In this document: one piece after another, positions 38,483 to 46,038 of the stretch | How the letters are laid out: the number at the start of each line of letters is the position of its first letter | Position numbering within the stretch: position 1 is the stretch's first letter | Assembly (NCBI RefSeq): GCF_004283755.1 | Contig: NZ_SHMH01000013.1 | Location: 1 to 64,000, forward strand | From: Pseudoxanthomonas winnipegensis | Lineage (GTDB): Bacteria > Pseudomonadota > Gammaproteobacteria > Xanthomonadales > Xanthomonadaceae | Direction: 5' to 3' | Length of the DNA: 64,000 nucleotides | The notes under the pieces: model-generated | Told to the model about the DNA's origin: nothing | Database searches by the model: none | Seen by the model: only the letters and a program-made list of their open reading frames with translations | Made by a program: the position numbers and the translations under genes

Positions 38483-39450
38483 CAGTTGCCCTCCCGGCGG
38501 GCCAGCTGCATCAGCATGAAGCGCGCGACGGCCAGCACCGCGAAGGTCACGATGAACAGGATGAAGCCCAGCAGCAGCAGCGCCGAGCGATAGGTCTCGG
38601 TGGCCTCACCGAAGTCGTTGGCGATCAGCGCGGCGATGGTGGTGCCCGGCATCAGCAGCGAGGCCGACAGGCTCACGCTGTTGCCGACCACGAAGGCCAC
38701 GGCCATGGTCTCGCCCAGCGCACGGCCCAACCCCAGGAAGATGCCGCCGATCACCGCCGAGCGGGTGTAGGGCAGCACGATGTCCCAGCTCACCTCCCAC
38801 TTGGTCGCGCCCAGCGCGTAGGCCGATTCCTTCAGCCGCGTGGGCACGGTCAGGAAGACCTCGCGCATCACCGAGGAGATGAAGGGGATGACCATGATCG
38901 CCAGCACGAAGCCGGCGGTCAGGATGCCGATGCCCAGCGGCGGCCCCTGGAACAGCGCGCCGATCACCGGCAGCGTGCCGAGGGTGTCGTTGAGCCAGGG
39001 CGTGACGTATTCGGTCATCACCGGCACCAGCACGAACAGGCCCCACATGCCGTAGATGATCGAGGGGATGCCGGCCAGCAGCTCGATGGCCGTGCCGATC
39101 GGCCCGCGCAGCCAGCGCGGCGCCACCTCGGTCAGGAAGAAGGCGATGCCGAAGCTCACCGGCACGGCGATCAGCATGGCGATGACCGCCGTGACCAGCG
39201 TGCCGTAGATCGGCGCCAGCGCGCCGTACTTGTTCTCCACCGGATTCCAGTCGGTGGAGGTGATGAAGTGCCAGCCCTGGTCGAGCAGCACGTGACGGCC
39301 GCCCCAGAGCATGGACAGGGCGGCGCTGGCCAGCGCGACCAGCACGAAGACCACCGTGCCGACCAGCACCCAGCGGAACAGGCGATCGGCCCGCGCGTCG
39401 CGCGCATCGCGCGAGTTGCTGTCGGGAAGGGGGAGCGTTGCTGCGTTCAT
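38482..39450 (-). CDS. pstC: Phosphate ABC transporter permease PstC
   Basis: This 322-residue permease starts from ATG 39450 (MNAATLPLPDSNSRDARDAR); the extra 23 codons upstream run into repeat DNA. It has an N-terminal helix (VLVGTVVFVLVALASAALSM), PstC-specific IPSIIYGMWGLFVLVPVMT, and the EAA loop LKESAYALGATKWEVSWDIV then LPYTRSAVIGGIFLGLGRAL then GETMAV. It begins the pstCAB unit. A 400-bp repeat-bearing gap separates it from the upstream pstS. Confidence 0.95.
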   Translation of the reverse strand: MNAATLPLPDSNSRDARDARADRLFRWVLVGTVVFVLVALASAALSMLWGGRHVLLDQGWHFITSTDWNPVENKYGALAPIYGTLVTAVIAMLIAVPVSFGIAFFLTEVAPRWLRGPIGTAIELLAGIPSIIYGMWGLFVLVPVMTEYVTPWLNDTLGTLPVIGALFQGPPLGIGILTAGFVLAIMVIPFISSVMREVFLTVPTRLKESAYALGATKWEVSWDIVLPYTRSAVIGGIFLGLGRALGETMAVAFVVGNSVSLSASLLMPGTTIAALIANDFGEATETYRSALLLLGFILFIVTFAVLAVARFMLMQLARREGN

Positions 39451-39521
39451 GCAGGATGAGGGCTCGGAGGGGGGGCGGGAGACGCGATGCGACGTGTTGC
39501 CGCGAAAGCGTGAACGCACAA

Positions 39522-39786
39522 TCTTTCAGTTCGTCATTGCCGCGGAGGCGGAAAAGCGGTCTTTCAGTTCGGCATTGCAGCGAAGGCGGGCAAGTGATCT
39601 TTCAGTTCATGACTGCCGCGGAAGCGGAAAGCGATCTCTCAACTCGTCGTTCCCGCGAATGCGGTAAGCCATCTCTCAGTTCGTCATTCCCGCGAACGCG
39701 GGAATCCAGGGACTTTGCTTTGGCTTTGAGGCGGGTGGAACAAGATCCACAGCAACGTCCCTGGATCCCCGCTTTCGCGGGGATGG
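39522..39786. repeat. Five tandem 37-38 bp repeats plus a facing copy
   Basis: Units start at 39522, 39560, 39598, 39635 and 39672, each following TCTYTCAGTTCGTCATTSCC then GCGRANGCGG. The last copy is a perfect palindrome (TTCCCGCGAACGCGGGAA). After GGAATCCAGGGAC an opposing copy CGTCCCTGGATCCCCGCTTT then CGCGGGGATGG follows at about 39757-39786. It sits between pstC and pstS, where hairpins could shape expression of the two halves. Confidence 0.8.
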
Positions 39787-39851
39787 CGGCGGCATACCGC
39801 CTCCGGCAATGGCAAAGGCGACTGGGCCTATGGCCCAGCCACGCCATTGCG

Positions 39852-40952
39852 TCACTTGAACTCCGCCGCCCAGTACGCCTCGATCTGCTGCACCAGCGGT
39901 GCCGGGAGCGGCACGTAGTGCAGGTCCGCCGCCTGCGCCTGCCCGTGCTCGAAGGCCCACTTGAAGAACGCCAGCGTCTCGGCGTTGCGCTTGGCATCGG
40001 CCGACTGCTTGTGCATCAGCATGAAGTTGGTGGCGGTGATCGGCCAGGCCTTCTCGCCCGGCGCATTGGTGATCACCAGGTTGAAGTCCTTGGCGTTGGC
40101 CCAGTCGGCGCTCTCGGCCGCGGCGGCGAAGGAGGCCGCATCCGGCTGCACCCACTGGCCGGCCGCGTTCTGCATGGCGGTGTAGGGCATGTTGCTCTGC
40201 AGGGCGTAGGCCAGCTCGACGTAGCCGATCGAGTTCTTGATCTGCTTCACGTACGAGGCCACGCCCTCGTTGCCCTTGCCGCCCACGCCGTCGGGCCACT
40301 GCACCGAGGTGCCTTCGCCGACCTTGGACTTCCACTCCGGGCTGACCTTGGACAGGTAATTGGTGAAGTTGAAGCTGGTGCCCGAACCGTCGGAGCGGTG
40401 CACCAGGTTGATCTTCGCGTCGGGCAGCTTCAGGTCGGGGTTGACGGCCTGGAGCGCCGGGTCGTTCCACTTGGCGATCTTGCCCAGGAAGATGTTGGCC
40501 AGCAGTTCGCCGGTCAGGCGCAGCTTGCCGGCGTCCACGCCGTCCAGGTTGACCACCGGCACCACCCCTCCAATGGCCGAGGGGAACTGGCCCAGGCCCG
40601 ACTGCGCCAGCTCCTCGCTGGACAGCGGCTTGTCCGACGAGCCGAAGTCCACGGTCTTGGCCTTGATCTGGGCGATGCCGCCGCCGGAGCCGATCGACTG
40701 GTAGTTCACCTGGTTGCCGGTGGCCGCGGCGTAGTCGGCCGACCACTTGGACACCAGCGGATAGATGAAGGACGCGCCGGCGCCGGAGATCTGCGCGGCA
40801 TTGGGGTTCTTGGCGGCCGCGGCCGGCTGTGTGGCGCCGTCGGCGGCCGGCGTGGCGGCGGTGTTGGCCTGGTCGGCGGGCTTGCTGCAGGCCGCGACGG
40901 CCAGGGCAACGGACAGGGACAGCAGGGCCGCACGGGCCGGCTTGAAACGCAT
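39852..40952 (-). CDS. pstS: Phosphate-binding protein PstS, lipoprotein paralogue
   Basis: This 366-residue phosphate-binding component has its start at ATG 40952, giving a lipoprotein signal (MRFKPARAALLSLSVALAVA then ACSKP), a Pro/Ala-rich linker and the binding domain beginning ISGAGASFIYPLVSKW. Phosphate-contacting segments are GAGASFIYP, SIGSGGGIAQIKAKTVDFGS then SDKPL, and HRSDGSGTSFNFTNYLSKVS. It is clearly a paralogue of the neighbouring pstS, but membrane-anchored. A degenerate Pho-box lies about 75-90 bases upstream. Confidence 0.94.
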   Translation of the reverse strand: MRFKPARAALLSLSVALAVAACSKPADQANTAATPAADGATQPAAAAKNPNAAQISGAGASFIYPLVSKWSADYAAATGNQVNYQSIGSGGGIAQIKAKTVDFGSSDKPLSSEELAQSGLGQFPSAIGGVVPVVNLDGVDAGKLRLTGELLANIFLGKIAKWNDPALQAVNPDLKLPDAKINLVHRSDGSGTSFNFTNYLSKVSPEWKSKVGEGTSVQWPDGVGGKGNEGVASYVKQIKNSIGYVELAYALQSNMPYTAMQNAAGQWVQPDAASFAAAAESADWANAKDFNLVITNAPGEKAWPITATNFMLMHKQSADAKRNAETLAFFKWAFEHGQAQAADLHYVPLPAPLVQQIEAYWAAEFK

Positions 40953-41024
40953 GGACAACTCCAGGGAAGCGAAGAGGGCGCAGACGAGCATCCGGCCTGC
41001 TTGGCGCTATTGGATGATGCTTTT

Positions 41025-41041
41025 GTTACAGGGTCATGACG
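41025..41041 (-). promoter_or_regulatory. Degenerate Pho-box upstream of the pstS lipoprotein gene
   Basis: Minus strand reads CGTCATGACCCTGTAAC, two TGTCA-like half-repeats 11 bp apart (each with a mismatch), followed by AAAAGCATCATCCAAT. The AAAGCATCATC word recurs after the better Pho-box of the other pstS, suggesting a shared promoter core. Confidence 0.5.
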
Positions 41042-41076
41042 CCGTGATCGGGGCACTGGCGTTGCGGCTTCGGAGG

Positions 41077-41515
41077 GGCAGCGGTCCGGCGGGCGGTGTC
41101 CGCTTAGCCCTCGATCGGGGCATCCTGCCCCGACTCGGGCGCTCGGCTTCCTGCCTCGCTAGGCGCGGCCCCCGCCCGCCGGCCCGCTGCATCGCGCGTC
41201 AGGTCGCATGGCTTCGGTTTGTGCGGTCGTCGAGCCCTTAGTCCCTTCGCCTATGGCGAAAGAGATGGGGCGGGGCGCGATCGGTGACGGGATGGCTTCG
41301 ACTTGAGGCCCCCTCCCTTGCGCGCAGCGCAGGGGAGGGATGGGGAGGGGTCGGGGCTTTACCGGGCAAGCCACCGAAGCAAGAGCAACAGCACCCCACC
41401 CAGCCCTCCCCTTCGCCTGCGGCGAAAGGGAGGGGGCAGAGCGCTTGCCCACGCCTTCGGGTGGAAAGAAGTCCTGATCTTTACGCTCGCAGAGCCTCGA
41501 CCCGGGCGGGGCGCG
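41077..41515. repeat. Composite palindromic repeat, copy 2
   Basis: Module B spans 41077-41190 and module A about 41303-41446, in the opposite orientation to the copy between the tRNA-Leu genes. The intervening DNA (with ACCTGACGCGCGATGCAGC-like words on the complement) also matches. Recognisable similarity continues to about 41515 (CAGAGCCTCGACCCGGGC). No gene lies in 41042-41630. Confidence 0.8.
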
Positions 41516-41631
41516 CGGAGAGTAGGCCAGGGATAGTCCGCGGCGGCGAGTCCGCCTTAGAGGGCGGGCCAGCCGCGCCGGCCGGGTCGAGACAGCTTGG
41601 CCAAGTGGCGTTCGACGACCCGCATTTGGCC

Positions 41632-41660
41632 AAAAAAAACGCGGCCCACAAAGGGCCGCG
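41632..41660 (-). terminator. Terminator of pstS
   Basis: On the minus strand: CGCGGCCC, loop TTTGT, GGGCCGCG, then eight T residues. It is a strong intrinsic terminator 41 bases past the pstS stop, which separates this pstS from the downstream pstS-pstCAB-phoU genes. Confidence 0.92.
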
Positions 41661-41700
41661 TCATCGAACGTGATGCGGACGAAAGAGGCCGCGTGCCCGC

Positions 41701-42729
41701 TCAGTACTTCAGGTTGGTCGACCAGTAGGTCTGGATCTGCTGCACCAGCGCGTCGGGCAGCGGCACGTAGTCCAGCGCCTTGGCCTGGGCGTCGCCGGAG
41801 GCGTAGACCCACTTGAAGAAGTCCTTGGCGCCCTTGGCGCTGGCGCTGCTCTTGGGCGACTTGCGCATCAGGATGAAGTTGGTGGCGGTGATCGGCCACG
41901 CATCGGCGCCCGGCGCGTTGGTGATGACCAGGTTGAAGTCCTTGGACTTGGCCCAGTCGGCGCTGGAGGCGGCGGCCGAGAAGGTCTCATCGCTGGGCAG
42001 CACGAACTTGCCGGCCGAGTTGCGCATCGAGGCATAGGCCAGCTTGTTCTGCAGCGCATAGGCGTACTCGACGTAGCCCACGCCGCCCTTGATCTGCTTG
42101 ACGTAGGCGGCCACGCCCTCGTTGCCCTTGCCGCCGATGCCGGCCGGCCACTGCACGGTGGTGCCTTCGCCGATCTTGGACTTCCACTCCGGGCTGACCT
42201 TGGACAGGTAGTTGGTGAAGTTGAAGCTGGTGCCCGAACCGTCGGAGCGATGGACGATGGTGATCTTCTGGTCGGGCAGGGCCAGGCCTGGGTTCAGCGC
42301 GGCGATGGCCGGGTCGTTCCACTTGGCGATCTTGCCCAGGAAGATGTTGGCCAGGGTGGCGCCGTCCAGCTTCAGCGCGCCCGCGGCGACGCCGGCCACG
42401 TTGAACACCGGGACCACGCCGCCGATCACCGACGGGAACTGCACCAGACCCGAGGCCGACAGCTCGGCCGAATCCAGCGGCTTGTCCGAGGAGCCGAAGT
42501 CCACCGTATTGGCCTTGATCTGGGCGATGCCGCCGCCCGAACCGATGGACTGGTAGTTGACCTTGTTGCCGGTGGCGGTGGCGTAGTCGGCCGACCACTT
42601 GGTCACCACCGGATAGATGAAGGACGCGCCGGCGCCGGTGATGTCCGCCGCCGAGGCCGGGTTGGCGGACAGCGCCAGGGTGGCGACGACAGCACCCGCG
42701 AGCACGCGGATCTTGGAAAGGTGGGTCAC
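41701..42729 (-). CDS. pstS: Periplasmic phosphate-binding protein PstS
   Basis: This 342-residue protein begins with GTG 42729 (VTHLSKIRVLAGAVVATLAL, then SANPASA-ADITGAG). An AGGAGC lies 8-13 bases upstream of this GTG, while the ATG 36 bases further up lacks one. The classic signal peptide ends ASA-A, so it is soluble in the periplasm, unlike its paralogue. Ligand loops GAGASFIYP, SIGSGGGIAQIKANTVDFGS and HRSDGSGTSFNFTNYLSKVS are intact. It has its own terminator and a good Pho-box, so it is likely the abundant, starvation-induced form. Confidence 0.95.
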   Translation of the reverse strand: MTHLSKIRVLAGAVVATLALSANPASAADITGAGASFIYPVVTKWSADYATATGNKVNYQSIGSGGGIAQIKANTVDFGSSDKPLDSAELSASGLVQFPSVIGGVVPVFNVAGVAAGALKLDGATLANIFLGKIAKWNDPAIAALNPGLALPDQKITIVHRSDGSGTSFNFTNYLSKVSPEWKSKIGEGTTVQWPAGIGGKGNEGVAAYVKQIKGGVGYVEYAYALQNKLAYASMRNSAGKFVLPSDETFSAAASSADWAKSKDFNLVITNAPGADAWPITATNFILMRKSPKSSASAKGAKDFFKWVYASGDAQAKALDYVPLPDALVQQIQTYWSTNLKY

Positions 42730-42820
42730 GAAAGAAGCTCCTGACGGGTGGTGCACCGGCGGCATTGCCGGCGATGGGCGCCATTGCAGGACGATTCGAT
42801 GATGCTTTGAAGAAATATTC

Positions 42821-42838
42821 GTGACACCCGGATGACAC
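42821..42838 (-). promoter_or_regulatory. Pho-box of pstS
   Basis: Minus strand GTGTCATCCGGGTGTCAC: two TGTCA repeats 11 bp apart, the PhoB-binding pattern, about 92 bases before the GTG start. AAAGCATCATCGAAT follows and may contain the -10. Confidence 0.8.
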
Positions 42839-42865
42839 GCCCGCCGTGACGGGGTTTCGGATCGG

Positions 42866-42888
42866 CTGTCTTGCGAATGTCATCAAAG
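42866..42888 (+). promoter_or_regulatory. Pho-box of the oprO-like porin
   Basis: Plus strand CTGTCTTGCGAATGTCATCA then AAG, with TGTC at 42867 and TGTCA at 42878, 11 bp apart. It lies about 100 bases before the porin start and diverges from the pstS Pho-box. Confidence 0.65.
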
Positions 42889-42985
42889 TGACCCGTGAGC
42901 GTCATGGGCTTAGCGGAATCTTCACGCCGTCGCCCCGGGGGAGCACCAGGGGCACAGCCCTCGCATCCACCACCCGGAGAGAACC

Positions 42986-44275
42986 ATGCGTTCCCATATC
43001 CTTGCCGTGGCCGTCGTCGCCGGGCTCGGCCTGGCGTCGAGCCCCTACGCCCACGCCCAGTCGAGCAAGAAGGCCAAGCCCGTCGCCGCGACCTCCTCGA
43101 CCGCGACCGAGATCGAGGCGCTGAAGGCGCAGCTGGCCGCGATGCAGTCGCAGATCCAGCAGCTGCAGACCCAGGTCGCCCAGCAGGAAGCCCAGTCCGA
43201 CGCGCAGTCCGAGGTCAACGTCGTCCAGGCGCAGGCCATCGAGGCCTCGGCCGCCACCACCACCAAGGTGGACGGCCTGTCCAAGCTGGTCAACGACAAC
43301 AAGATCGGCGGCCGCATCTTCTTCGACCTGACCAGCGTCGATCAGAAGAGCAACGGCGTGAAGACCAACTCGACCGGCACCGGCTTCGACGTCAAGCGCT
43401 TCTACCTGACCTTCGACCACAAGTTCAACGACATCTGGTCGGCCAACATCACCACCGATGCGCAGTACTTCTCGGTGACCCCGGGCCCGGGCAGCGCCAA
43501 CGGCGACGGCAAGCGCGCCGACAGCGTCGAGGTCTTCATCAAGAAGGCCTATGTGCAGGGCAAGTTCGACGACGCCTTCACCGTGCGCGTCGGTGCGGCC
43601 GACATGCCGTGGGTGCCGTTCGTGGAGAAGTACTACGGCTACCGCTACGTCGAGAACACGCTGATCGACCGCCTGTCCTACGGCACCTCGGCCGACTGGG
43701 GCGTGCACGCCTTCGGCGACCTGGGCGCCGGCTTCAACTACGCCACCTCGGTGGTCAGCGGCGGCGGCTACCGCAATCCGGGCCGCAGCAAGGGCATGGA
43801 CTGGGAAGGCCGCCTGGGCTTCGCGCCGACGCCGGAGACGATCATCGCCATCGGTGGCTACACCGGCGAGCGCGCCAAGGAAACCCAGAACTTCGACCCG
43901 CCGCAGACCGCCAAGCGCTTCGACGCGATGGCCGCCTACGCCGGCTCCAAGTTTCGCGCCGGCGTGGAGTACTTCCAGGCCAAGAACTGGGCCGTCACCA
44001 ACACGGTCGAGGACAAGGCCGATGGCTACTCGGGCTGGGCCAATGTGGCGCTGACCGACGGCGGCATCAACCTGTTCGCCCGCTACGACAAGGCCAAGCT
44101 GAGCAAGGACGTCGATCCCAACCTGGAAGAGACCTACTACAACCTCGGCGTCGAGTTCCCGGTGACCAAGGGCTTCAAGCTGGCCACCGTCTACAAGAAC
44201 ACGCACCGCGACAACGACCGCAACATCGACACCAAGACCAGCGAGTTCGGCGTGTGGGGCGACGTGTCGTTCTGA
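42986..44275 (+). CDS. oprO: OprO/OprP-type phosphate-selective porin
   Basis: This outer-membrane beta-barrel lets phosphate or polyphosphate into the periplasm under starvation. It has 429 residues: a signal peptide (MRSHILAVAVVAGLGLASSP then YAHA-QSS), then an unusual Ala/Gln-rich coiled coil (EIEALKAQLAAMQSQIQQLQ, residues about 42-75) that probably trimerises above the barrel. Alternating barrel strands follow, starting IGGRIFFDLTSVDQKSNGVK and ending EFGVWGDVSF with the terminal Phe recognised by the BAM machinery. It is divergent from pstS with a facing Pho-box and followed by a strong terminator. Confidence 0.9.
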   Translation: MRSHILAVAVVAGLGLASSPYAHAQSSKKAKPVAATSSTATEIEALKAQLAAMQSQIQQLQTQVAQQEAQSDAQSEVNVVQAQAIEASAATTTKVDGLSKLVNDNKIGGRIFFDLTSVDQKSNGVKTNSTGTGFDVKRFYLTFDHKFNDIWSANITTDAQYFSVTPGPGSANGDGKRADSVEVFIKKAYVQGKFDDAFTVRVGAADMPWVPFVEKYYGYRYVENTLIDRLSYGTSADWGVHAFGDLGAGFNYATSVVSGGGYRNPGRSKGMDWEGRLGFAPTPETIIAIGGYTGERAKETQNFDPPQTAKRFDAMAAYAGSKFRAGVEYFQAKNWAVTNTVEDKADGYSGWANVALTDGGINLFARYDKAKLSKDVDPNLEETYYNLGVEFPVTKGFKLATVYKNTHRDNDRNIDTKTSEFGVWGDVSF

Positions 44276-44303
44276 TCGACTTCACCTCGATCGACGTCAT
44301 CCG

Positions 44304-44333
44304 GCGGCGGAGCGAAGGCTCCGCCGCTTTTTT
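44304..44333 (+). terminator. Terminator of oprO
   Basis: GCGGCGGAGC, loop GAAG, GCTCCGCCGC, then TTTTTT. A 10-bp perfect stem 29 bases after the stop. Confidence 0.93.
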
Positions 44334-44471
44334 GTTCCTTCGACGGAGCAAGGGGCGGCGAGCGACACTTCGCCCACCAGCTTCGACCCGGCCGGGCGTG
44401 TCTCCTCCGCTCGGTTATTCCTCCATCGCTAGCGATTGAACGGGAAGAGCCTGCCCGCGCCTTGTGCTCCG

Positions 44472-44539
44472 GTGGGAACCGCCACGGCGGCGATGATGCT
44501 CCACCGGGAAAGCCCCATCGCCGCCGTGGCGGCTCCCAC
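44472..44539. repeat. 24-bp inverted repeat pair (CCGCCACGGCGG family)
   Basis: GTGGGAACCGCCACGGCGGC GATG at 44472-44495 faces its complement at 44516-44539 with one mismatch (23 of 24). Each arm itself contains CCGCCaCGGCGG. It is immediately followed by the SMAG-type dimer, and is probably a second REPIN family. Confidence 0.8.
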
Positions 44540-44540
44540 C

Positions 44541-44615
44541 TGTAGAGCGGAGCTTGCTCCGCTGCTCTTCGTTCGGTTCGCGGGAAGGCCCCAGCGGAGC
44601 AAGCTCCGCTCTACA
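44541..44615. repeat. SMAG-type REPIN (inverted pair of GTAG hairpins), copy 1
   Basis: TGTAGAGCGGAGCTTGCTCC GCT at 44541-44563 and the inverted AGCGGAGCAAGCTCCGCTCT ACA at 44593-44615. Each unit is a GTAG head followed by a short hairpin, as described for Stenotrophomonas maltophilia REP elements. Confidence 0.85.
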
Positions 44616-44730
44616 CATACGCCGTTGCGAGATTTGAGGAGACAGTTGCTCCCACAGGGAGTGAGCCTGCGCTCCGCGAGAGGAAAGATCAGGACTGCTT
44701 CGAACCGAAGCCTGCGTACTGAAAGCACGC

Positions 44731-44846
44731 GGCAGCGGGGCGGCGGGCGGCGTCCGCGCCTAGCGAGGCAGGAGGCCGAGCGCCTTAAGTCAGGGCAGGA
44801 TGCCCTGACCGAGGGATAAGCGGACGCCGCCCGCCGGCCCGCTGCC
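44731..44846. repeat. B-module palindromic repeat, copy 3
   Basis: 116-bp imperfect palindrome with ends GGCAGCGGGGCGGCGGGCGG and its complement, and central TCAGGGCA-N3-TGCCCTGA. Orientation as at 24756-24871. The A module is absent here. Confidence 0.85.
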
Positions 44847-44887
44847 CTTCCGAAGTACGAACGCGCAGGCGTCGAATTCCCGAGCCA

Positions 44888-44919
44888 GGTCGCGGGTTCG
44901 AGTCCCGTCCAGTCCGCCA
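44888..44919 (+). tRNA. Truncated 3-prime end of a tRNA (Asp-like T arm), not a full gene
   Basis: GGTCGCGGGTTCGAGTCCCG TCCAGTCCGCCA matches the T arm, 3-prime acceptor strand and encoded CCA of a tRNA; the T arm is that of tRNA-Asp genes. No 5-prime acceptor GGACTGG, D arm or anticodon arm precedes it; the B-module repeat ends 41 bases upstream instead. It is best read as a remnant left by integration or recombination at a tRNA 3-prime end. Confidence 0.65.
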
Positions 44920-44998
44920 GTTGCAAAGAACCTCTTCGAGAAAGAGCAAAGAGGAGTGCATGAGAGCGGCAGATCGGCCGCTCTCTTTGTCCCACCAC

Positions 44999-45676
44999 TC
45001 ACTCCTGCCGCTCAACCGTCTTGTCCGGAAACCGGCACAGATCGCGGATCACACACTGCGGGCAGTCCGGCTTGCGCGCCTTGCACACATAGCGGCCGTG
45101 CAGGATCAACCAGTGGTGCGCGTTGTAGAGATACCGCGGCGGGATCACCTTGACCAGCCGGTCCTCGACTTCGCGCACGTTCCTGCCCGGCGCCAGGCCG
45201 GTGCGGTTGGCGACGCGGAAGATATGCGTGTCCACCGCCATCGTCGATTCGCCGAACGCCGTGTTGAGCACCACGTTGGCCGTCTTGCGGCCCACGCCGG
45301 GCAGCGCCTCCAGCGCCTCGCGCTGGCGCGGCACCTGCCCATCGTATTGCTCGACCAGGATCCGGCAGGTGGCGATGACGTTCTTGGCCTTGGCGTTGAA
45401 CAGGCCGATGGTGGAGATGTAGCGCTTCAGGCCGTCCTCGCCCAGCGCGAGGATCGCCTGCGGCGTGTTGGCCACCGGGTAGAGCCGGCGCGTGGCCTTG
45501 TTGACGCCCACATCGGTGGCCTGCGCCGACAGGATCACCGCGATCAGCAGCTCGAACGGCGTGGTGTATTCCAGCTCGGTGGTCGGGTTGGGATTGAGCT
45601 CGGCCAGGCGCGAGAACAGCTCGGCGATCTCCGCGCGCGTGAGCGTGCGGGAGCGGTGTGTCGAAGCGGGGCTCAC
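44999..45676 (-). CDS. nth: Endonuclease III
   Basis: This DNA glycosylase/AP lyase removes oxidised pyrimidines. It has 225 residues. The helix-hairpin-helix is EALPGVGRKTANVVLNTA, with the catalytic Lys within GVGRKTA and the catalytic Asp in MAVDTHIFRVANR. The 4Fe-4S cluster ligands are C-x6-C-x2-C-x5-C in CKARKPDCPQCVIRDLC. It overlaps the stop of the small gene upstream by four bases, forming a crotonase - small protein - nth unit. Confidence 0.95.
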   Translation of the reverse strand: MSPASTHRSRTLTRAEIAELFSRLAELNPNPTTELEYTTPFELLIAVILSAQATDVGVNKATRRLYPVANTPQAILALGEDGLKRYISTIGLFNAKAKNVIATCRILVEQYDGQVPRQREALEALPGVGRKTANVVLNTAFGESTMAVDTHIFRVANRTGLAPGRNVREVEDRLVKVIPPRYLYNAHHWLILHGRYVCKARKPDCPQCVIRDLCRFPDKTVERQE

Positions 45677-46038
45677 GTGCGCGGCGTTCCGGCGGCGCGC
45701 GCCTTGGCCCGGGCCAGGGCGGCGGCCACGGCGGGGGGCAGGGCGGGCGCCTGCGGGCTCGGCGTGGCGGCGGGCTTGATCCGGCGTGCCTGGCGCTCGG
45801 CCGCACGCTGGGCCAGACGCGCGGCGCGTGCGCGATAGCGCTCCCTGGCCGCCCAGGCGACACGCAGGCGCTGCTGCGCCGCGGCCACCTGCGCCAGCGC
45901 GGCGGTGCAGTGCGCGCAGGTCCCCGCGTCCGCAGACACGTCCATCAGCCCGGCCTCGAGCGCGGCGTCGAGCCTGTCCTCGGCCAATAGCGCGGCCAGC
46001 GCCCGCACCTGCGCGCAGTCGTGTCCGTCGATGCCCAT
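45673..46038 (-). CDS. Conserved hypothetical protein between crotonase and nth
   Basis: This 121-residue protein begins MGIDGHDCAQVRALAALLAE. ATG 46038 shares one base with the crotonase stop (TGATG), and its end overlaps nth. A CAHC pair (DAGTCAHCTAALAQV) sits near residue 45. The rest is an Arg/Ala-rich helix (RLRVAWAARERYRARAARLA then QRAAERQARR), probably coiled coil and basic, ending AAALARAKARAAGTPRT. Similar small genes occupy this place in other Xanthomonadaceae. Function unknown. Confidence 0.7.
   Translation of the reverse strand: MGIDGHDCAQVRALAALLAEDRLDAALEAGLMDVSADAGTCAHCTAALAQVAAAQQRLRVAWAARERYRARAARLAQRAAERQARRIKPAATPSPQAPALPPAVAAALARAKARAAGTPRT

Noticed and set aside
39522-39708. 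Regular 37-38 bp periodic repeats considered as a CRISPR array
   Set aside because: The whole period is repeat with no unique spacers, the units are degenerate, and no cas genes are nearby.
44843-44919. Full-length tRNA ending at 44919
   Set aside because: The 75 bases upstream of the CCA contain no matching 5-prime acceptor strand, D arm or anticodon stem, and part of that stretch belongs to the B-module repeat.
44790-45015. Minus-strand frames containing GLDGTRTRDLAREF
   Set aside because: This peptide is the antisense translation of a tRNA T arm and acceptor, here the truncated tRNA fragment, not a gene.
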